64,000 nt of DNA from Nannobrachium achirus (lineage: Eukaryota; Chordata; Actinopteri; Myctophiformes; Myctophidae), in contig OY997657.1 of the NCBI GenBank assembly GCA_963921795.1, forward strand, positions 24,469,036 through 24,533,035, in the 5' to 3' direction. The notes under the pieces were generated by a model. It made no database searches and had not been told where the DNA came from. It was given only the letters and a program-made list of their open reading frames with translations. Both the position numbers and the translations under genes were made by a program. Positions 22,660 to 36,692 of this stretch are shown here, piece by piece; the first letter of the stretch is position 1; each line of letters starts with the position of its first letter.

Positions 22660-24240
22660 AGAGCAGTCAACTGTAACAAGCCTACTCTTTTCTCACAATA
22701 AGGCAGACACTCAGAGGAAGCTCAATGGAAAAGCCAAAAGCAAAAACTATTTTGGACCAAAAGCCACTTTTTCTAGCTTCCCCACATCGTTTCCCTTCTA
22801 TGTGAATAGCCTCTATAGACCTTTTCACACTTGACAACATAAACGTTCTAAATGGGTCCATGTTTATTTCCTGTTGCAGTGTTTGTGAATGTCAGTAGTT
22901 GACCCAAGGCGCTCCCTAGCAACGCAATTGCACTGACAAGGTACACTACAGATACAGCCTTGTAGAAGGCTGGGTTGTGAGGCTGAGCCCTACAGTATAT
23001 TGCACTGTTGGGTGGAAACCTTGCATGTCCAAAACTCAGAAACTGTCACTTTTCAGAAAATGGAAGAGAGAGCCTATGTTGCAATGGATCCAGTCACTTA
23101 TAGTGTATAGTAGTTATTATCTAGTCAAGTCACAAATTAATACTTGGATTGGATTGGTTAAATATTTATAAAATCCACAGACACACTTAACCACTTAAAA
23201 AACAAATTAATAGCAAATATTGTACATCTACAAGCTCACAATGTGTCGTGATGTGTTGTGAGCTTATGATCTTGTCGGCTATGCATTCATTTTATGAAAG
23301 AAAGCGCAGAATGTTGAAACATGGAGATACAAGGTTTCTGCCCGACAGTGACGATATAATGGAATGTGACGAAAATGTTGTCACCCTGTGGAACTATTGT
23401 TTGTTGCCAAGCAACCTTACACTGCATTGTTGGAGCCCCGTTATTAGAGTCCTATTTTGAAATCCGCTCTATTTTGAGCCCTTTTTTAGATCTGGGAATC
23501 TCAGTCACACAAGACCTTTCAAATTGTAAATGCTGCTTCATTCCCATGGTGGACTTTATCAGATGGTGTGGTGATGGTGCCATTCCTCAGTGCAATTTTA
23601 TTTTTACAGAGGTGGAAAAAGTAGGCCTACTCACATTTTGCTGCACTGTAGATGTACTCCGTTACAAGTAAATGTCCAGAATTCAAAATGTACTTGAGTA
23701 AAATTATGAAAGTATTGGCATCAAAATGTACTTAAAGTACCAAAAGTAAAAGTACTAAATGTTTGAAAATAGCAGATCTACAAGCTCACAACGCAATTTG
23801 GCCAAAGGCTTCAATTACACCTTGTGTGTCTAACCAACAATGGAAATTCAATTATCTGCTGGAGATGAAGAATTCTTTCATCCATAAGGGCTGAAAGAAA
23901 TCAATTCACAGCCAGCACACATGATGGATCCTTATGCTCACTAAACATGGGTATGGATTTTTTTCTAAGGCAAATTATAAACAATAGGATTATAAAATCA
24001 CAGAAAAACAACAACCCAACCGTAGTGTTAAAACTGCAGTATCTATCCAGCATACAGAGCATACTACACTACATATCAGTCCATTGCCAATTAATGTGTC
24101 CCATATTATCAAATTCTTCCTGAAATTTCCAAGAAATGGAAACTGTGATAGATGATTATCATGATATAACCTTGACAACCTCAAGGACAGTGCAAAATTA
24201 ATGTCATGTTAAAGACTAGAAGCAGTGCTCTTCTGAGCAC
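22658..24240. other. no gene; hairpin-family relics at 23180-23285 and 23762-23792
   Basis: At 23180-23285 'ttaaccacttaaaaaac' is followed by 'catctacaagctcacaatgtg' and an inverted 'gttgtgagcttatgatc'. At 23762-23792 'aaatagcagatctacaagct' and 'cacaacgc' recur. Both belong to the TTAA/CTCACAA foldback family. No exon is supported. Confidence 0.55.
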
Positions 24241-24241
24241 A

Positions 24242-25130
24242 GGTCTCCACCAGGCCGTGCGTCCTGGTGGTGCGATCCTGCAAACTTTGGAAGCTAATAT
24301 TAGCCAATCAGGATGGCATATGAAATATCAGACGGATCGGACTTGATCACATGACTATAGAGATACTGTGTACCGATTTGCGTGATTTTTGGATACAATC
24401 TCAAGGAGTAATATCCAAAAATGTGTTTTACATAAGTCGGCCCAAAGGTGGCGCTATAAAAGGCTTATGTGAAAAATGCAGGGCAAAGGTTTATCGTTAG
24501 CTTCTAGGGAGTGCGCTTGCAAAGTTTGAAACTGATCGGTGGAGTTATAGGTAAAACCACAAATCGGCCTGTTATAGCGCCACCATGAGGCTGATTTCAA
24601 AAATGTTAAGTGGCATTTCTTCTTCGACCTAGTGGGAACGTGTGTGCGCGATTTCATGATGATTGCACTTTGCGTTTGGGATTTGAGGCATTTTGTTCCA
24701 AACGGCTCAATCCTACAAACTTTGGAAGCCAATCTTAGCCAATCAGGATGGAATATGCAAAATCGGACAGATCCGTGTCGATCACATGACTGTGGAGATA
24801 CTGCCTACCGATTTGTAGGATTTTTGGCCAAAATCTGTAAGAGTAGTGCACCAAAATGTGTTTTGCGAACATCGGCCACTAGGTGGCGCTAGAAAAGGCC
24901 CATTTGAAAAATTTAGGGCAGAGGTTCTAGATTGGCATCAAGGGAGTGTGTGTGCTCACTTTGGCAGCGTCCGGGCCAACGGCGACTGAGATTAGGTGCT
25001 CACAAACTGTGAGGACGCACGGACGCACGCACGCACGCACGCACGCACGGACGCACGCACGGACGGACGGACGGACACACGGACGGAGGGGAAAACATAC
25101 TCTCCCTCAGCCTTCGGCTGGTGGAGACAA
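24242..25130. mobile_element. dispersed repeat with two 434-bp units and inverted ends
   Basis: Left end GTCTCCACCAGGCCGTGCG and right end ...CTTCGGCTGGTGGAGAC are inverted. The body holds two diverged copies of a unit starting 'aaactttggaagctaat' (about 24282) and 'aaactttggaagccaat' (about 24716). Each includes 'ccaaaaatgtgtttt' and '-gtggcgct-'. The right part has a CGCACGGA-type tract. Fragments occur at 18565 and 38940-39240. A known type in fish genomes, but I cannot name the class. Confidence 0.65.
25014..25085. repeat. (CGCA)n / (CGGA)n tetranucleotide tract
   Basis: Alternating GCAC and GGAC units inside the dispersed repeat that ends at 25130. The RTHARTHA frame is an artefact. Confidence 0.93.
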
Positions 25131-25335
25131 TAATTGTGTCACATCCTTAGCTTGAGTGATCACAAAAGGCCTGAGGTTTGAAATTGCCTCGCCGTCACGG
25201 CGTCACCATTAAGACCAAGAGGCTTTTACAGTAATTATGCCTCCTCTGAGGATTTGCTCCTGAATTCTTCATTATAACCTGACAGGCAGAACATCAACTG
25301 ACCCCATCTCTTGGTCTCATACCCCTGCCCACCTC

Positions 25336-25337
<2 letters not shown>

Positions 25338-25430
<93 letters not shown>
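25338..25430. repeat. (CA)n microsatellite
   Basis: About 46 CA units. Confidence 0.97.
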
Positions 25431-25433
<3 letters not shown>

Positions 25434-25998
25434 ATCAAGAGCACTTATTTACAACCATTCCCACCTCTGAATAGGATCTATAGGAAATGTGGATTGCAGT
25501 CTGCTAATGTTTTTCAGCTATTTACCGTAAGTGTGAAATTCAACGTAGCACATGAATATGTTGTCGTTCCTTTCTCAGCCCTCGGTTGCTTCTCAGCCCT
25601 CAGTTGCTTCCCAACCCGCGTGCACACACAAGACAAACATTGATTTATTGCACTTTAACTGCATTCTGCTGCACACATTGTGCTTGCCGAATGTGTGAAG
25701 AGCCAAGTGTATATTCAAGCTGTTATTCTGCAGCAACATTCTGTCACGTAATTATCTAGTTTCTAGTATATCCATTTCCAGCATTCTGGAGAATTTCATA
25801 TTTTCCCCAGTGACAGTATGAGGCTAGAGCCCTAGGCCTAGAGGACACCTCTCTGCCTCTGATCTCTAACTGGCTTGTCAAACCATAATAAAAAGGTGGA
25901 TGGCTGGGAATCCTCGCTTGCTGTTCATGGCTGCAGTACTGTAACCTTTTTTGAGCGGTGCATGGTAAACCGCTCCTAAGAGTGGCTGTGTGTGTGTC
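25431..25998. other. no gene seen
   Basis: Unique sequence. A short direct duplication 'ctcagccctc(g/a)gttgcttc' is visible at about 25577-25610. Confidence 0.5.
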
Positions 25999-26355
25999 TG
26001 TAGCCACTTTTCCTCAGCGTTTTGCCATAGCAATGTGTTTTCCTCAGCGTTTTGCCATAGCAACATGTGTGTGTGCGTAGCCATATTACATCATATTACA
26101 TCACCAATTATCTGTACTAGCCACTATCTGTAGCCACTTTTCCTCAGCGTTTTGCCATAGCAATGTGTTTTCCTCAGTGTTTTGTCATAGCAATATGTGT
26201 GTGTGTGTGTGTGTGTACATATTACATCACCAATTACATCCTAGACCTATCTGTAGCCACTTTTCCTCAGCGCTTTGCCATAGCAATGTGTTTTCCTCAG
26301 TGTTTTGCCATAGCAATGTGCGTGTGTGTAGCCTGTATTACATCACCAATTACCA
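25999..26355. repeat. minisatellite with units of about 123-129 bp, three copies
   Basis: Three units start 'ctgtagccacttttcctcag' at 25999, 26128 and 26251. Each contains two internal copies of 'tcctcagcgttttgccatag', a short TG run and 'tacatcaccaatta'. The internal 42-bp duplication shows two rounds of tandem growth. Confidence 0.88.
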
Positions 26356-26929
26356 ATTGAAGACGTTATGCAAGCACGACCACCGCTCACTTCACATTGG
26401 GTGTGATTTATATATATATATTTCGCACAGTTACTGCTTAAGTACCTATAGGAATTAATTCTATGCCACTTAGCACTCAGCATCAAAGGTTGGATAGGGG
26501 GTAAGTCCCTGCGACATAGCCTCATGTCCAGGGGGTGTACTCGTACATCAAGTTGCCTCACACAACAGAAACAGGAGATAGGCTCCTGCCCTATGGGCCT
26601 CATGGCTACGGCAAGGCTTACTTACTGTAACACAATGTACAATTTACAAATGGTCTCAAACATTGAGAATGCTCCAAAAATGTAGTATGATTGATACAAG
26701 ATACAGGTCTTACTGTATTGTCCTCTGCCTTGAATAATAATTTTAAAATCACAACCTTGATCCCTTGAGGTCCCTTTAAATAGAACATATATTTTATTTA
26801 TTTATTATTATTTATCACAGTGTAGCTTGATGTCATCTTGTTTCATAGCGTCAGTATAACATTATTTCTAACAATTTTTGGCTTAATACATCCAGTCAAA
26901 ACAAGTTAATTTGGCACATGAGCCTTGTT
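26356..26929. other. no gene seen
   Basis: AT-rich intergenic sequence with a short (TA)n run at about 26411. Confidence 0.5.
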
Positions 26930-27098
26930 AGACTATATTATAATAATAATTATACATTTATTTTCAATAGGACAGTGAACAGAGAGCATAGCAGAGGGGG
27001 CAAGATATGCAGTAAAGTGCCTTGGGTTGGATTTGAACTAGGTCTATATAGCCATATAGCCATAGCCATGCACTCTTGACCACCAGGGTGCCCTTATT
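26930..27098 (-). mobile_element. tRNA-derived SINE, reverse orientation
   Basis: The minus strand has a tRNA-like head ending near 27098 (gcaccctggtggtcaag), a B box-like GTTCAAATCC (27029-27038) and a body ending in 'ctgttcactgtcctattg' plus an AT-rich tail. The layout is that of the SINE at 20197, with more divergence. Confidence 0.65.
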
Positions 27099-27099
27099 G

Positions 27100-27930
27100 C
27101 CCTACAATTATTACATTAACCTGGACTCTCTATAGCCTCTCTCAGGTCACAGACCAGGATACATTCTGTACAGTGCATTTGTTAGCACTTCCGCCCTCTC
27201 AACCATATAAACCTGGATTCAACAGCGTGTACTGTGGTTTTGTGGTGCAGCACTGCAGCTCTCTTGGGACAAGGCCTTTTCCTGTAACCAGCTGCTATAA
27301 CATGAGCCCAATTGAGGGAAAAAGAAAAGAAGAAAACACTTGGAAGGAGACATCTGGCATGATGGGTAAAACAACAGTGTAACTCAAACTATACTCATTA
27401 ATGTAACCCATGGTAACCATTCAAACAGGCTGTACTGTTGAGTTGTAAAAAAATATCAATCAGTGGCTATGCATTGCTATAAACGCAGCAGAGTTGTCAA
27501 TTTGGCATGGCAGGGTACGGCAGCTGCCATACCTTGGCTACAGAATACAAAATAAATTCATCATGCCTGTTGCACACACCAGTCACGTTGCCATTACCTT
27601 AGCTTTTGCTGAACTGACGCCACTGAAACCCAGCACTGGCTCACTGACAGACCCATGAGGCTCCCCAAGTGTCTGTCAAATTGAAAATTCCCAGACAGTT
27701 CTTTTCCCCTCCTTTTATCCGGACACCACTATGAGAGCCTGATGTCACATTTAAACTGCACTGGAATAGAAACGATCTAAACCGATGGATCTGGGGTGGG
27801 AGATAAAGTGGAATTAAAGTATGTCTCAGGGGCCTTTACATTCACCAGAATGTCAAGATAACAGAATCAACTAGAAATACTGTTCCTTCGAAACAGTGTG
27901 GGCTCGATTCCAACCCAACAAATAGGATAC
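27100..27930. other. no gene seen
   Basis: Unique intergenic sequence leading into the TACTGTAC satellite; no supported exon. Confidence 0.5.
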
Positions 27931-29006
27931 TTTAAGGTACTGTAAGGTACAGTACCCTACAGTATTGTACTGTACCTTACTATACTGTACTGCACCTTAC
28001 TGTACTGTACTGTACTGTACTGTACTGTACTGTAACTTACTGTACTTTACTGTACTCTACTGTACTTTACCTTACTGTACTTTACTGTACTCTACTGTAA
28101 CTTACTGTACTTTACTGTACTCTACTGTACCTTACTGTACTGTACTTTACTGTACTCTACTGTACCTTACTGTACTGTACTGTACCTTACTGTACTGTAC
28201 CTTACTGTACTGTACTTAACTGTACTCTACTGTACCTTACTGTACTATACTGTACTGTACTCTACTATGCCGTACTGTAACTTACTGTACTGTACTCTAC
28301 TGTACCTTACTATACTGTACTTTACTGTACTCTACTGTACCTTACTGTACTCTACTGTACTTTACTGTACTCTACTGTACCTTACTGTACTGTATTGTAC
28401 TTTACTGTACTGTACTTTACTGTACACTACTGTATCTTGCTGTACCTTACTGTGCTGTACGTTACTGTACTTTACTGTACTTTACTGTACACTACTGTAC
28501 TGTACTGTACTGTACCTTACAGTACTGTACTTTACTGTACTCTGCTGTACCTTACTGTACTTTACTGTACTCTACTGTAACTTACTGTACCTTACTGTAC
28601 TGTACTTTACTCTACTCTACTGTACTGTACCTTACTGTACTTTACTGTACTCTACTGTACCTTACTGTACTGTACCTTACTGTACTGTACTTTACTGTAC
28701 TCTACTGTACCTTACTGTACTATACTGTACTCTACTGTGCCGTACTGTACCTTACTGTACTGTACTCTACTGTACCTTACTATACTGTACTTTACTGTAC
28801 TCTACTGTACCTTACTGTACTCTACTGTACTTTACTGTACTCTACTGTACCTTACTGTACTGTATTGTACTTTACTGTACCTTACTGTACTGTACTCTAC
28901 TGTACCTTTCTGTACTGTACCTTTCTGTACCTTACTGTACTTTACTGTACTCTACTGAACCTTACTGTACTTTTACTGTACTCTACTGAACCTTACTGTA
29001 CTGTAC
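27931..29006. repeat. TACTGTACYT short-unit satellite, about 1.05 kb
   Basis: The block is built of 5-bp TACTG/TACTN words arranged mainly as 10-bp TACTGTACCT, TACTGTACTT and TACTGTACTC units. Longer internal repeats exist: blocks around 28250-28400 and 28725-28870 are nearly identical (both contain a 'gccgtactgta' variant about 470 bp apart). TACTGTAC includes the self-complementary GTAC word. The 240-codon frame (YCTLLYCT...) is a consequence of the repeat. Confidence 0.95.
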
Positions 29007-29970
29007 ATATTCTATGTGTTCTAGATCTACATTTTTGATTCTGTGTTTGGGAACCAGCAACTGTCAAATGGACTCCAACTGTAGTGGAGTATATTGAGTG
29101 CATATACTGTAGGCTAACAATCCCAGATCACATCTGTCCTCCACTATGTCTATAACCAAGGCGTTCTTCTATGTGGCCACTCCAGACTGAGGAGTGGAGC
29201 ATGGCTTTTATTGTGTTTGTGGATCTGACTTGGAAATGCATTGGTTTTGATATCTCCCTGACAACCAACAACAACCACTAATATGGCTGACTGTCCCTGC
29301 GGGCTCTAGGATATATGGCTATGGGATTTACATCCCATCGCCCGGACTTGATTCTTGATCACAGCTGTGTAATCAGTAGAGTGGAGAGGGACATTTATTT
29401 ATAGTTTTAACTATAACTATAGTTTTATACATCACACAGCTTAGATATTTGGATCAAATCAGAGAGCAGACCTGTGTGAACGCATTGATATAAATAGCAT
29501 ATCTGAAGTGTGAATATTGCAGCCACAGCGCCTTAATATAAACATGGGTCCCTTTCCTCACTAAACCCATTGGAAATGCATTGGGTGCTTAAAGTTAAAC
29601 ATTTTTATTTTTTTATAATTATACTACAAAACATTTCAAAAAGAAAAATACACGCACACTTGTCCTCAGTAAGCTGAACACATAAAAATTTGAATGGTGT
29701 TGAAAGGTGTAAGCGTTTAAGAGATGAAGCGCGCCAAAGTTTTGAGGATACTGACTAGTATAGAAATAAATAATGAAGATAACATACGTGTGCTCGCCTT
29801 CCAGGCGAGCCCACAATTAGGTTGCTGTTAGACCCACAGTCACGCAAGCAATCCCACATTGTCCACGTTGCTAAGATGACTCTTTGTTGTGCAACACACT
29901 AGTCTATGAAATGTCAGTATCCCCACGATTTTCTAATGGAGGGACTTGAGTTCAATCTAATTTATTTAAT
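29007..29970. other. no gene seen
   Basis: AT-rich intergenic sequence without supported exons. Confidence 0.5.
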
Positions 29971-30220
29971 TACTTGCGCCAGCAGAGCACGCAAATACTA
30001 CTTTTGGTGCCGTCGGATTCCGTCTGACAGTACAAAGGCAGGGCCTTTTAGCCAATGAGGGAGCAGCGTTCTTGGTGACGTCACCACCAACAAGTGCGAC
30101 CTGATATAAATAACAAGGCGCAAGTTACTTGGCACCCCGACAGAGTGCCAACATGCCCACCCACATACATACAAACAGCACCGAAAGTTGTACTTGTGCG
30201 CTCTGCTGGCGCACAAGTAG
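29971..30220. mobile_element. TIR MITE with arms of about 43 bp
   Basis: Left 'tacttgcgccagcagagc' (29971) continues to 'acttttggtgc'. The right arm runs from 'gcaccgaaagttgtacttg' to 'gctctgctggcgcacaagta' (30220). The arms are inverted copies with a few differences. The element is 250 bp. A 25-bp direct repeat around 'gacagagtgc' occurs once inside (30131) and once just outside (about 30253). No clean target duplication. Confidence 0.7.
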
Positions 30221-30275
30221 GCCATATATGGCCACGAGTGCACAAGATGCAAGTTGGCACCTCGACAGAGTGCAG

Positions 30276-30513
30276 TCTAGTTCAGAACTTCTGTCAGTTC
30301 CATACAGAGTCAGGTTTTCAGACCAACACTGAACACAGTGAAGCCTTCAGCTTTCATGATTGTCAAGGAGAGTGGGAAAGGATGGGTACAAGCCCAGGAT
30401 GTGAGACACAGAATGTGACAATGATTAGCCATGTGGAAATGCTATTATCTAAAATGCAGGCAAAGTTGCTGCATGACAGCCCACAACCTTGGGAACAAGT
30501 ATATACAGGTAGG
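30276..30513 (+). CDS. possible internal coding exon, product not recognised
   Basis: A plus-strand open frame ends in a good splice donor, CAG|GTAGGC, at about 30513/30514. The last residues read HVEMLLSKMQAKLLHDSPQP then WEQVYTG. The composition is ordinary for a protein, without repeats. An AG acceptor may lie at about 30276, but the polypyrimidine tract is weak. The frame stays open upstream into the MITE, which is not meaningful. I do not recognise the family, and chance is a real alternative. If genuine, the gene runs toward higher coordinates. Confidence 0.25.
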
Positions 30514-31426
30514 CCTTTTTAAGAGTTAACATAGTAGAAAAGAATGCATTCATAGTTAGCCTACATCATCCACCACCACTTGGTAAATTATCAAAAAGAG
30601 TAGCACCACATCATTAAATGTTGGACCATTCAATGTCAGCCTTGATGACTTATTGATCTTGTTGATGAATATCACCTTGAAAAAAGATTGTTACAAAAAT
30701 AATGTCAATCTTATCATTCATCAGAATCTGTTTGTCTAATTGGAAATAAAGAGCAAACAGCGTTTGCAAACACTTGTCATTTTGATTAATTATATGAGAT
30801 ACTTGCTGTTCTATTCTATTATGGGTGGGTTTTTTAAAGGACTGAAAGTGCCAGTGAGAAAGCACATATTGAGAGGATATTTTTTCATTTTAATAATAAA
30901 TAAATGAGACAGGCAAGTCAATGGGCCTCCTTAAATTTTGCTTGGGTCCCCCCCACATAATGCTCTCCCATCCCTCCCCCTTCCCTTCCCCTGCAGCCTC
31001 TATTGTCAATCCAACACTTTGCATGCTGCATTGGTTTTACCAGTTGTTTAAAGACAAATTGTATTTAGCCTAGGTCTGCCTAAAACCCATATCGGACATC
31101 AAGGTTCAATATGTTATTGTATATTGTCACTTTCACCTACTATAGCAGCTTGTAGCAACATCACAGGGAGTAAAACAGCATCTTGTACTTACTTCCTTAA
31201 CATGTGTGTACATTTAAGTAAATACAAACAAGTAGTAGTGTGTCTTAATAGAATATAGTTGGTAGAAGTCAAGATTTAATGTATCTATAAATGTATCTTA
31301 GTTTATAACATGTGGCAATCTTCTTTGCCTTCTTGAAAGAGACACAACAACATTTTAAGGTTAAGAAAGACATAGTGACAAACTTAAAAGACACATACAT
31401 GATACACATTTAGACATTTAGACATT

Positions 31427-31428
<2 letters not shown>
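30514..31428. other. no gene seen
   Basis: AT-rich intergenic or intronic sequence. No further exon that would continue the possible exon at 30276 was found. Confidence 0.5.
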
Positions 31429-32340
<912 letters not shown>

Positions 32341-32448
32341 ATCCTGTGTAAGTGCTGGACACTGCTGTAATAAATGTATCATCTATTATTCATACTAGAT
32401 GATGTCCAGTATTCTATGTCTTGTTTTTGTTAATTAACCTTCATTAGT

Positions 32449-32670
32449 AATTGCCCTACAAAGGCAGAGTGCAGTAACTACCGGTACATTTTCAGACACA
32501 CCAACCTATTTGTGTTGCCCAAAGCTCAATAACAGATATACAATCAGTGTAATATCACTTATATGCCTTTATCTCATTTGGCTCATCAGCTTTAACACTT
32601 TTAAACCCATTTTTTAGTGAAATTCTTGTACGTAGTTACTGCACTCTGCCTTTGTAGGCATAGGGCAATG
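32449..32670. mobile_element. TIR MITE with arms of about 30 bp
   Basis: Left 'attgccctacaaaggcagag' continuing 'tgcagtaactac' (from about 32449) is inverted at the right as 'gtagttactgcactctgcc' followed by 'tttgtaggcatagggcaat' (to 32669). One 4-base insertion separates the arms near the right end. The interior is AT-rich and non-coding. Confidence 0.72.
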
Positions 32671-32965
32671 CTCATTGGGAATGATGCCTGCTCAACACAT
32701 GCCCTCCCACTTATACAATACCCATCAGAGTGTCCATTGACCATATTCATCTGGCAGCCATGTTTGAAATTTACATTGAAAGCTGTACCTACATACGGTG
32801 GCAACTAGGGTGGCAATTTAATTGTCTTAATGGCAAAATGGCCACTGTGTGAATATGGTCCTTGGAATTGGAACCTGTTGTCAGTAGTGCAGTACCCATT
32901 ATCTTTGGGTTATGATGTCAGTGCTATGATGATAGCATAGGCCTACACAATCACATACATCGGGG

Positions 32966-32998
<33 letters not shown>

Positions 32999-33465
32999 CA
33001 TTACGGGGACCAACCGCGGACATTTTTTCTAAAAATATCTGCATGCATTACGGGGACCAACCGGGGACCAAGTCCTTGAAAGAAAGTCCACCATATGGGC
33101 TGACTTGAAGCCAACGTCATTGTATGCAAATATCTGACCTGTGATTGGCTAGTAGTGTGTGAATCTCTCATTCTCCCATTCTCTCACACACTCAACGGCG
33201 CATGCTGACACTCACACACAAACTGCAGTACCAACTATCGTCTGATGGGGGCTGTCCCCACTGTGTTAACACACCTGTCATATGACATGAAAACGCGAAT
33301 TGATGGACTTGCTTAAAAAAAACACCAGACACTTCAGCAACCTGTCCCCTATCTTCCTGAATGATAACATTATGGGGACCTACGATTTTGTCCCCACTGT
33401 GTCAGACGTCCCCAGTATGTGAGTGTGTGAACATGCGTATGGTCCCCATAAGTATAGCTAGACAA

Positions 33466-33470
<5 letters not shown>
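32966..33470. repeat. dispersed 'ggggacc' repeat between two (CA)n runs
   Basis: After a (CA)n run at 32966-32997, 'gcattacggggaccaacc' occurs twice about 50 bp apart. The distal part has 'gtccccactgtgtcagacg' and 'tatggtccccataagtatag', immediately before a second (CA)n. The association of a GTCCCCA-AAGTATAG end with (CA)n is common in fish genomes; the class is unknown to me. Confidence 0.5.

Positions 33471-33538
<68 letters not shown>
33469..33538. repeat. (CA)n microsatellite
   Basis: About 35 CA units. Confidence 0.97.
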
Positions 33539-35122
<1,584 letters not shown>

Positions 35123-35516
35123 ATAAAGCAAGTGCATATTTTACCGGCTATTAGGCCTATATTTTCCATAATTTATTGGAATTGCATGTAGGCCAACAGT
35201 AGCAGGATAACAGAAAGGTTGGCGGCAGTATGTGTTTGTGAGCATTGACCCCTACTGGAAGTAATGGTTTAGTGCAAAATGCAGACCAAGCTTGTGGATG
35301 ATATGAACAGTTTTACTCCTAACAACAAGGACAACAGCAACAGCAGCAGCAGTGCAAACACTGTTTCAGAAGTGTATCATTTTTAGGCTAATCGTGAAAA
35401 ACATAAATCATGAAGAAGTGAAGAAGCCTATTTGATGAATTAGATATACTAGAAGCGTCTAGTCGCCGACCTGGCCAACTCGGAACAATGTAAATAGGGA
35501 ATGAATGCCCCGCCCT
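35123..35516. other. no gene seen
   Basis: Unique sequence with a short CAGCAG run at about 35335-35352. Confidence 0.5.
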
Positions 35517-35963
35517 TTAATGCAAACCCCATTATACCTGTTTTCATAGGATCCGTTTTGACCATCTGTCTGCCTGTGTCCATTTATGCCCATATATGGA
35601 GATATCTGTATCTGTCTGTCTGTCGGCGTCCATTTTATGTCCATATATGGAGATCACTGCAGTTATAGTTCTCGGTCCATTTTATGCCCATATATGCCCA
35701 TATATGGAGATATCTGTCTATCTGCGTCCATTTTATGCCCATATATGGAGATCTCTGTATCTGTCTGTCTGTGTCCCTTTTATGCCCGTATATGGAGATC
35801 TTTGTGATTCTGCGTCCATTGTATGCCCATATATGCCATATATGGAGATATCTGTTTATCTGCGTCCATTTTACGCCCATATATGAGATCTCTGTCGCTT
35901 TTTCAAACAGATGGTCAAAACGGGTCCTATGACAACAGGTATAATGTGGTTTGCATTAAAGGG
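35517..35963. mobile_element. TIR element containing tandem CCATATATGG units
   Basis: Left 'ctttaatgcaaacccc' through 'gttttgaccatctg' and right 'cagatggtcaaaac' through 'ggtttgcattaaag' form inverted arms of about 54 bp. Between them lie about seven diverged units of about 50 bp: 'gtccattttatgcccatata', then 'tggagatatctgtctgtctg'. The left arm recurs at about 36067 and 36507, so this family is present several times. Non-coding; WRYLSICVHFMPIYGD frames come from the unit. Confidence 0.7.
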
Positions 35964-36590
35964 GGAATCGGCACTGTGTCTGCAACACAGTCGGAGGCAC
36001 AGACAGATACAGAGATCTCCATAATGGGCATAAAGGGACACAGACAAACAGATGGAGGAGGAGACAAACTTAATGCAAACCCCATTATACCTGTTGTCAT
36101 AGGACCCGTTTTGACCATCTGTTTGCCTGTGTCCATTTATGCCCATATATGGAGATATCTGTATCTGTCTGTCTGCGTCCACTTTATGCCCATTTATGGA
36201 GATCTTTGACCATCTGTTTGCCTGTGTCCATTTATGCCCATATATGGAGATATCTGTATCTGTCTGTCTGCATCCATTTTATGCCCATATATGGAGATCT
36301 ATGCAGACACAGTGCCAGTTCCGGAAAATCCTGATGTCAGACATCAGAATCCGAACCTTTCGTGCTGGTTCCAGAAAATTGTGTATCGGGTCGGGTCGAG
36401 GCCGAGCACTGCACTACCTGCTGCGGTGGGGAACGCGCGTGCCGAATTTGAAATAGGGAATGAATGCCCCACCCTCTCATGCAAATCCCATGAATTCCCC
36501 ACCCTTTAATGCAAACCCCAAAATACCTGTTGTCATAGGACCCGTTTTGACCATCTGTTTGGTTTGTCTTTGTCCACTTATGCCCATATA
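35964..36590. repeat. mosaic of further copies of the 35.5-kb family and a GC-rich repeat
   Basis: Contains arm copies at 36067-36120 and 36507-36560 and CArG-type units at 36143, 36189, 36238 and 36285. A GC-rich block at 36310-36445 (with gggtcgggtcgag and 'aacgcgcgtgccgaat') recurs at 37540-37700. The order suggests nested insertions and local duplication. Confidence 0.65.
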
Positions 36591-36592
36591 CC

Positions 36593-36648
36593 AGTAAGAC
36601 TCCCTAATCGGGAGATAAGCGACCGTTGGTCGCTTATCTCCACAAATA
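36593..36648. repeat. perfect 14-bp-stem hairpin (GGAGATAAGCGACC)
   Basis: GGAGATAAGCGACC (36611-36624), loop GTT, then its exact complement (36628-36641). The hairpin and flanks (ccagtaag-ctccctaatcg and cacaaat) recur with one stem mismatch at 38881-38939. Confidence 0.85.
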
Positions 36649-36692
36649 TCACAACCTCCACCTCTCACGTCATACGGGTAGCCATAGTTACA

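Noticed and set aside
28267-28989. 240-codon plus-strand frame YCTLLYCTLLYLTVLY
   Set aside because: It is a translation of the TACTGTACYT satellite, which lacks stops in that frame.
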